This document shows, piece by piece, positions 62,168 to 64,000 of a DNA stretch of 64,000 nt. The stretch is from JAHEJJ01 sp965212205 (GTDB lineage Bacteria > Bacteroidota > Bacteroidia > Flavobacteriales > Flavobacteriaceae): NCBI GenBank assembly GCA_965212205.1, contig CBDBUX010000011.1, positions 620,001 through 684,000 on the forward strand, read 5' to 3'. Position 1 is the stretch's first letter; each line of letters begins with the position of its first letter. Below the pieces are notes generated by a model. The model did not search any database, was not told where the DNA came from, and saw only the letters and a list, made by a program, of their open reading frames with translations. The position numbers were made by a program, and so were the translations under genes.

Positions 62168-63802
62168 TTAAGATTTTAACTTCCGGTATTCGATATAGAA
62201 GTTACGGTCTATTTCGAAAGCAGAGATATTCGATTCGAATACTTCTGTTTTCCATTCTGCATTGGGAAAAAGCCATTTTTCCTGTGAATTGATAAATGTG
62301 CGTACGGGCATATCGAAGTCCGCCACTACTTTTTTATACCGATAGGATATCGAATTTTCTTCAATCCTGTATTCCAGCAGTGGGATATCCTTTGTTCTCA
62401 AGTACTGGTTGAAAAATGCCGAAAGATCCTTGTCGGTCCTTTTGCTGATATAGTCCTCCACTTGTTTGGTGCTAACGGTCTGATGGTAGAATTCTCTATT
62501 AAGACCTCTGAGAATATCCCGCCATAGATCATCATCCTCGATTAGCTGGCGTAGGGTATGAAGTAAATTCGATCCCTTATAGTACATATCCGATGAACCT
62601 CTTTTGTTTACACCATAAGACCCTATTACAGGACGGTCGTTTTTAATGTTTGCCCTGGTTCCTATAACATAGTCGGCTGCAGCTTTATTCCCGAAATGAT
62701 AATCCAGGTAGAGATTTTCGGAATAGGCAGTGAAACCTTCATGGATCCACATATCCGCAGCATCTTTATGGGTGATGTTGTTGGCGAACCATTCATGACC
62801 TCCTTCGTGAACGATGATGAAATCGAATTCCATTCCCCATCCACTTCCCGAGAGATCCCTGCCCAGGTATCCATTCTGATAATGATTTCCATAGGTGATG
62901 GAACTTTGATGCTCCATACCCAAATAAGGTACCTCTACCAACTTAAAACTATCCTCATAGAAAGGGTAGGGGCCAAACCAGTACTCAAAGGCTTCTATCA
63001 TCATAGGAACCTGTTCGAATTGATCTTTGGCCTTATTCAAATTATCCCGTAATACATAGTAATCCAGGTCGAGCACTCCTTTTTTTCCTTCATATTTTTC
63101 GCCGAAGTGCACGTAGTCCGCTATATTGATATTTACACCATAGTTATTGATCGGGTTGCGCACTACCCAGTGGTATATCTTTTTATCATTTTTTTCTTCC
63201 ACTAGTTCAAGACGACCATTCCCGACACCCACAAGACCTTTTGGAGTCCCGATACTGATCCTCAGGCTATCGGGTTCATCGTACATATGATCTTTATTGG
63301 GCCACCATATACTGGCTCCGATACCCTGACAAGAGGTAGCGATAAAGGGATTGCCACGATTGTCTACCTTCCAGCTAAAGCCACCGTCCCATGGAGGAAA
63401 TACAGCTTCTCTGGGATTGCCAGAATACGCTATGACGATCTCCTTGAGCTCACCAACGCGTTGCTGTTTTTCCAGGGTAACAAAGTGCGCATTGCCATCC
63501 GATACATACTCGAGTTTGTCTCCGTCTTGGGATATCTGGTCTATGGTCAGTGGTGGTTGCAAATCGATTTGAAGTTGTTGCATACTATCCACGACACGAT
63601 ATTGGATGGTATTTTTGCCGGAAATATATTTTGCGTCGGGATCTACATCTACTTCAAGGTGGTAATAGACTAGATCCCACCAGGCTCTCTGAGGGGTAAT
63701 ACTACCGCGTAAGGTATCCTGTTTGGTAAATTCAACAGACTGAGCAAGAACCATAGCTGGCACAGTCCAAAAGATCAATAAATAGTAAGATATTCTTTTC
63801 AT
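62168..63802 (-). CDS. M1 family metallopeptidase
   Basis: A 544-residue exported aminopeptidase-type protein. A signal peptide (1-20) is followed by the beta-rich domain, the exopeptidase motif variant YLGMEHQ (in place of GAMEN), and the zinc site HEGGHEW (about 331-337) with the third ligand Glu in WIHEGFTAYSE. A Tyr for transition-state binding is likely in SDMYYKGSNL. The C-terminal helical domain found in long M1 enzymes is mostly absent, as in short Bacteroidota members. It is coupled to the gene on its upstream side: that stop overlaps its start (ATGA at 63802-63799). Confidence 0.88.
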   Translation of the reverse strand: MKRISYYLLIFWTVPAMVLAQSVEFTKQDTLRGSITPQRAWWDLVYYHLEVDVDPDAKYISGKNTIQYRVVDSMQQLQIDLQPPLTIDQISQDGDKLEYVSDGNAHFVTLEKQQRVGELKEIVIAYSGNPREAVFPPWDGGFSWKVDNRGNPFIATSCQGIGASIWWPNKDHMYDEPDSLRISIGTPKGLVGVGNGRLELVEEKNDKKIYHWVVRNPINNYGVNINIADYVHFGEKYEGKKGVLDLDYYVLRDNLNKAKDQFEQVPMMIEAFEYWFGPYPFYEDSFKLVEVPYLGMEHQSSITYGNHYQNGYLGRDLSGSGWGMEFDFIIVHEGGHEWFANNITHKDAADMWIHEGFTAYSENLYLDYHFGNKAAADYVIGTRANIKNDRPVIGSYGVNKRGSSDMYYKGSNLLHTLRQLIEDDDLWRDILRGLNREFYHQTVSTKQVEDYISKRTDKDLSAFFNQYLRTKDIPLLEYRIEENSISYRYKKVVADFDMPVRTFINSQEKWLFPNAEWKTEVFESNISAFEIDRNFYIEYRKLKS

Positions 63803-64000
63803 CTGCTCAATTCTGTCAGCGATTCGGGCTCCGGTGCAAGGAGATAGGCATAATCGCTTCCCCTAAGAATGGATACCACGTCATCGGTATTCAACAATTC
63901 GTGAATGGCTTTTTGCTTATCTGCCTGGTTGTGGTAGTAGGATTTAGTAATGAGGTAGCCTAGGGTATAGCCAAGGTCGTGTGGCCTGTCTTCGATAGCA
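63799..64000 (-). CDS. 3' end of an unidentified gene, truncated by the window edge
   Basis: About 66 codons are readable, from AIEDRPHDLGYTLGYLITKS to the stop after LTELSR. The segment YLITKSYYHNQADKQKAIHELL looks like the C-terminal helices of DUF2268-type or GldB-like predicted zinc proteases, but the fragment is too short to assign. The stop overlaps the M1 peptidase start, so they form an operon. Confidence 0.6.
   Translation of the reverse strand, partial: AIEDRPHDLGYTLGYLITKSYYHNQADKQKAIHELLNTDDVVSILRGSDYAYLLAPEPESLTELSR

Noticed and set aside
1..64000. CRISPR arrays, tRNA or rRNA genes, insertion sequences, prophage
   Set aside because: No regularly spaced repeats, cloverleaf-like sequences, transposase or phage proteins were recognised on either strand.

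Overview
The window looks like a chromosomal segment of a Flavobacteriaceae bacterium (Bacteroidota), probably marine. The reasons are protein families typical of that group (2TM-domain proteins with LytS/LytTR signalling, head-GIN lipoprotein with PspC and PadR, a LETM1-related protein, AIM24, two-component-regulator propellers, VPS10-like BNR proteins, ThuA/PQQ-dehydrogenase fusions), promoter-like TAnnTTTG/TAnnTTTA elements instead of classical -10 boxes, A-rich start regions with little Shine-Dalgarno signal, and moderate GC. No rRNA, tRNA, CRISPR, transposase or phage gene was seen. Genes are densely packed, with many ATGA or TAATG junctions.

Layout. 1-7.7 kb is a sulfur oxidation region: a persulfide-dioxygenase/rhodanese fusion and a small rhodanese; an Asp/Glu racemase; a leftward four-gene operon (sulfite dehydrogenase, membrane-anchored cytochrome c, periplasmic thiosulfate sulfurtransferase, sterol-desaturase-like hydroxylase); and a divergent SQOR-type sulfide:quinone oxidoreductase. 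A GTAAC-N4-GTTAC palindrome lies upstream of both the first gene and the sqr/sulfite-dehydrogenase divergent promoter region, at the same 33 bp from a TAnnTTTA element, which suggests one regulator for the whole pathway. 7.8-13.7 kb has a kinase-less propeller sensor with a C-terminal GAF-like domain translationally coupled to a glutamate-receptor-type potassium channel, then upp and trxB. 13.7-24.7 kb is housekeeping and envelope genes: dipeptide epimerase with a PLP enzyme, head-GIN/PspC/PadR, DUF proteins, Nudix and a PBP4-type DD-peptidase. 24.7-26.5 kb is the divergent oxyR/dps pair. 26.5-32.7 kb has a TPR-histidine kinase-receiver-nucleotide cyclase hybrid, an SLC45-like sugar transporter and a second, membrane-bound cyclase.

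33-41.4 kb has a TIM-barrel isomerase, a SAM O-methyltransferase, three small exported proteins (two NTF2-like), a TPR-HisKA_2 kinase with LytTR regulator and a PaiB-like flavoprotein. 41.6-45.1 kb is an unusual signalling operon: a structured leader, a LytS-type kinase with a C-terminal 2TM module, three free 2TM paralogs and a LytTR regulator. 45.2-52.7 kb has a LETM1-like protein, Cu/Zn SOD, an OmdA-like protein, an alpha/beta-hydrolase-OsmC fusion and a large BNR protein. 52.9-64 kb has a two-subunit molybdenum hydroxylase, a three-gene leftward cluster (OmdA-like, amidohydrolase, isomerase), a ThuA/PQQ-dehydrogenase/PKD/cytochrome c lipoprotein, an M1 peptidase, and the 3' end of an unidentified gene.

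The most interesting candidates are the sulfur operator pair, the propeller-sensor/ion-channel pair, and the multi-2TM operon with its structured leader. All functional assignments come from motif and family recognition by eye; no database search was run.
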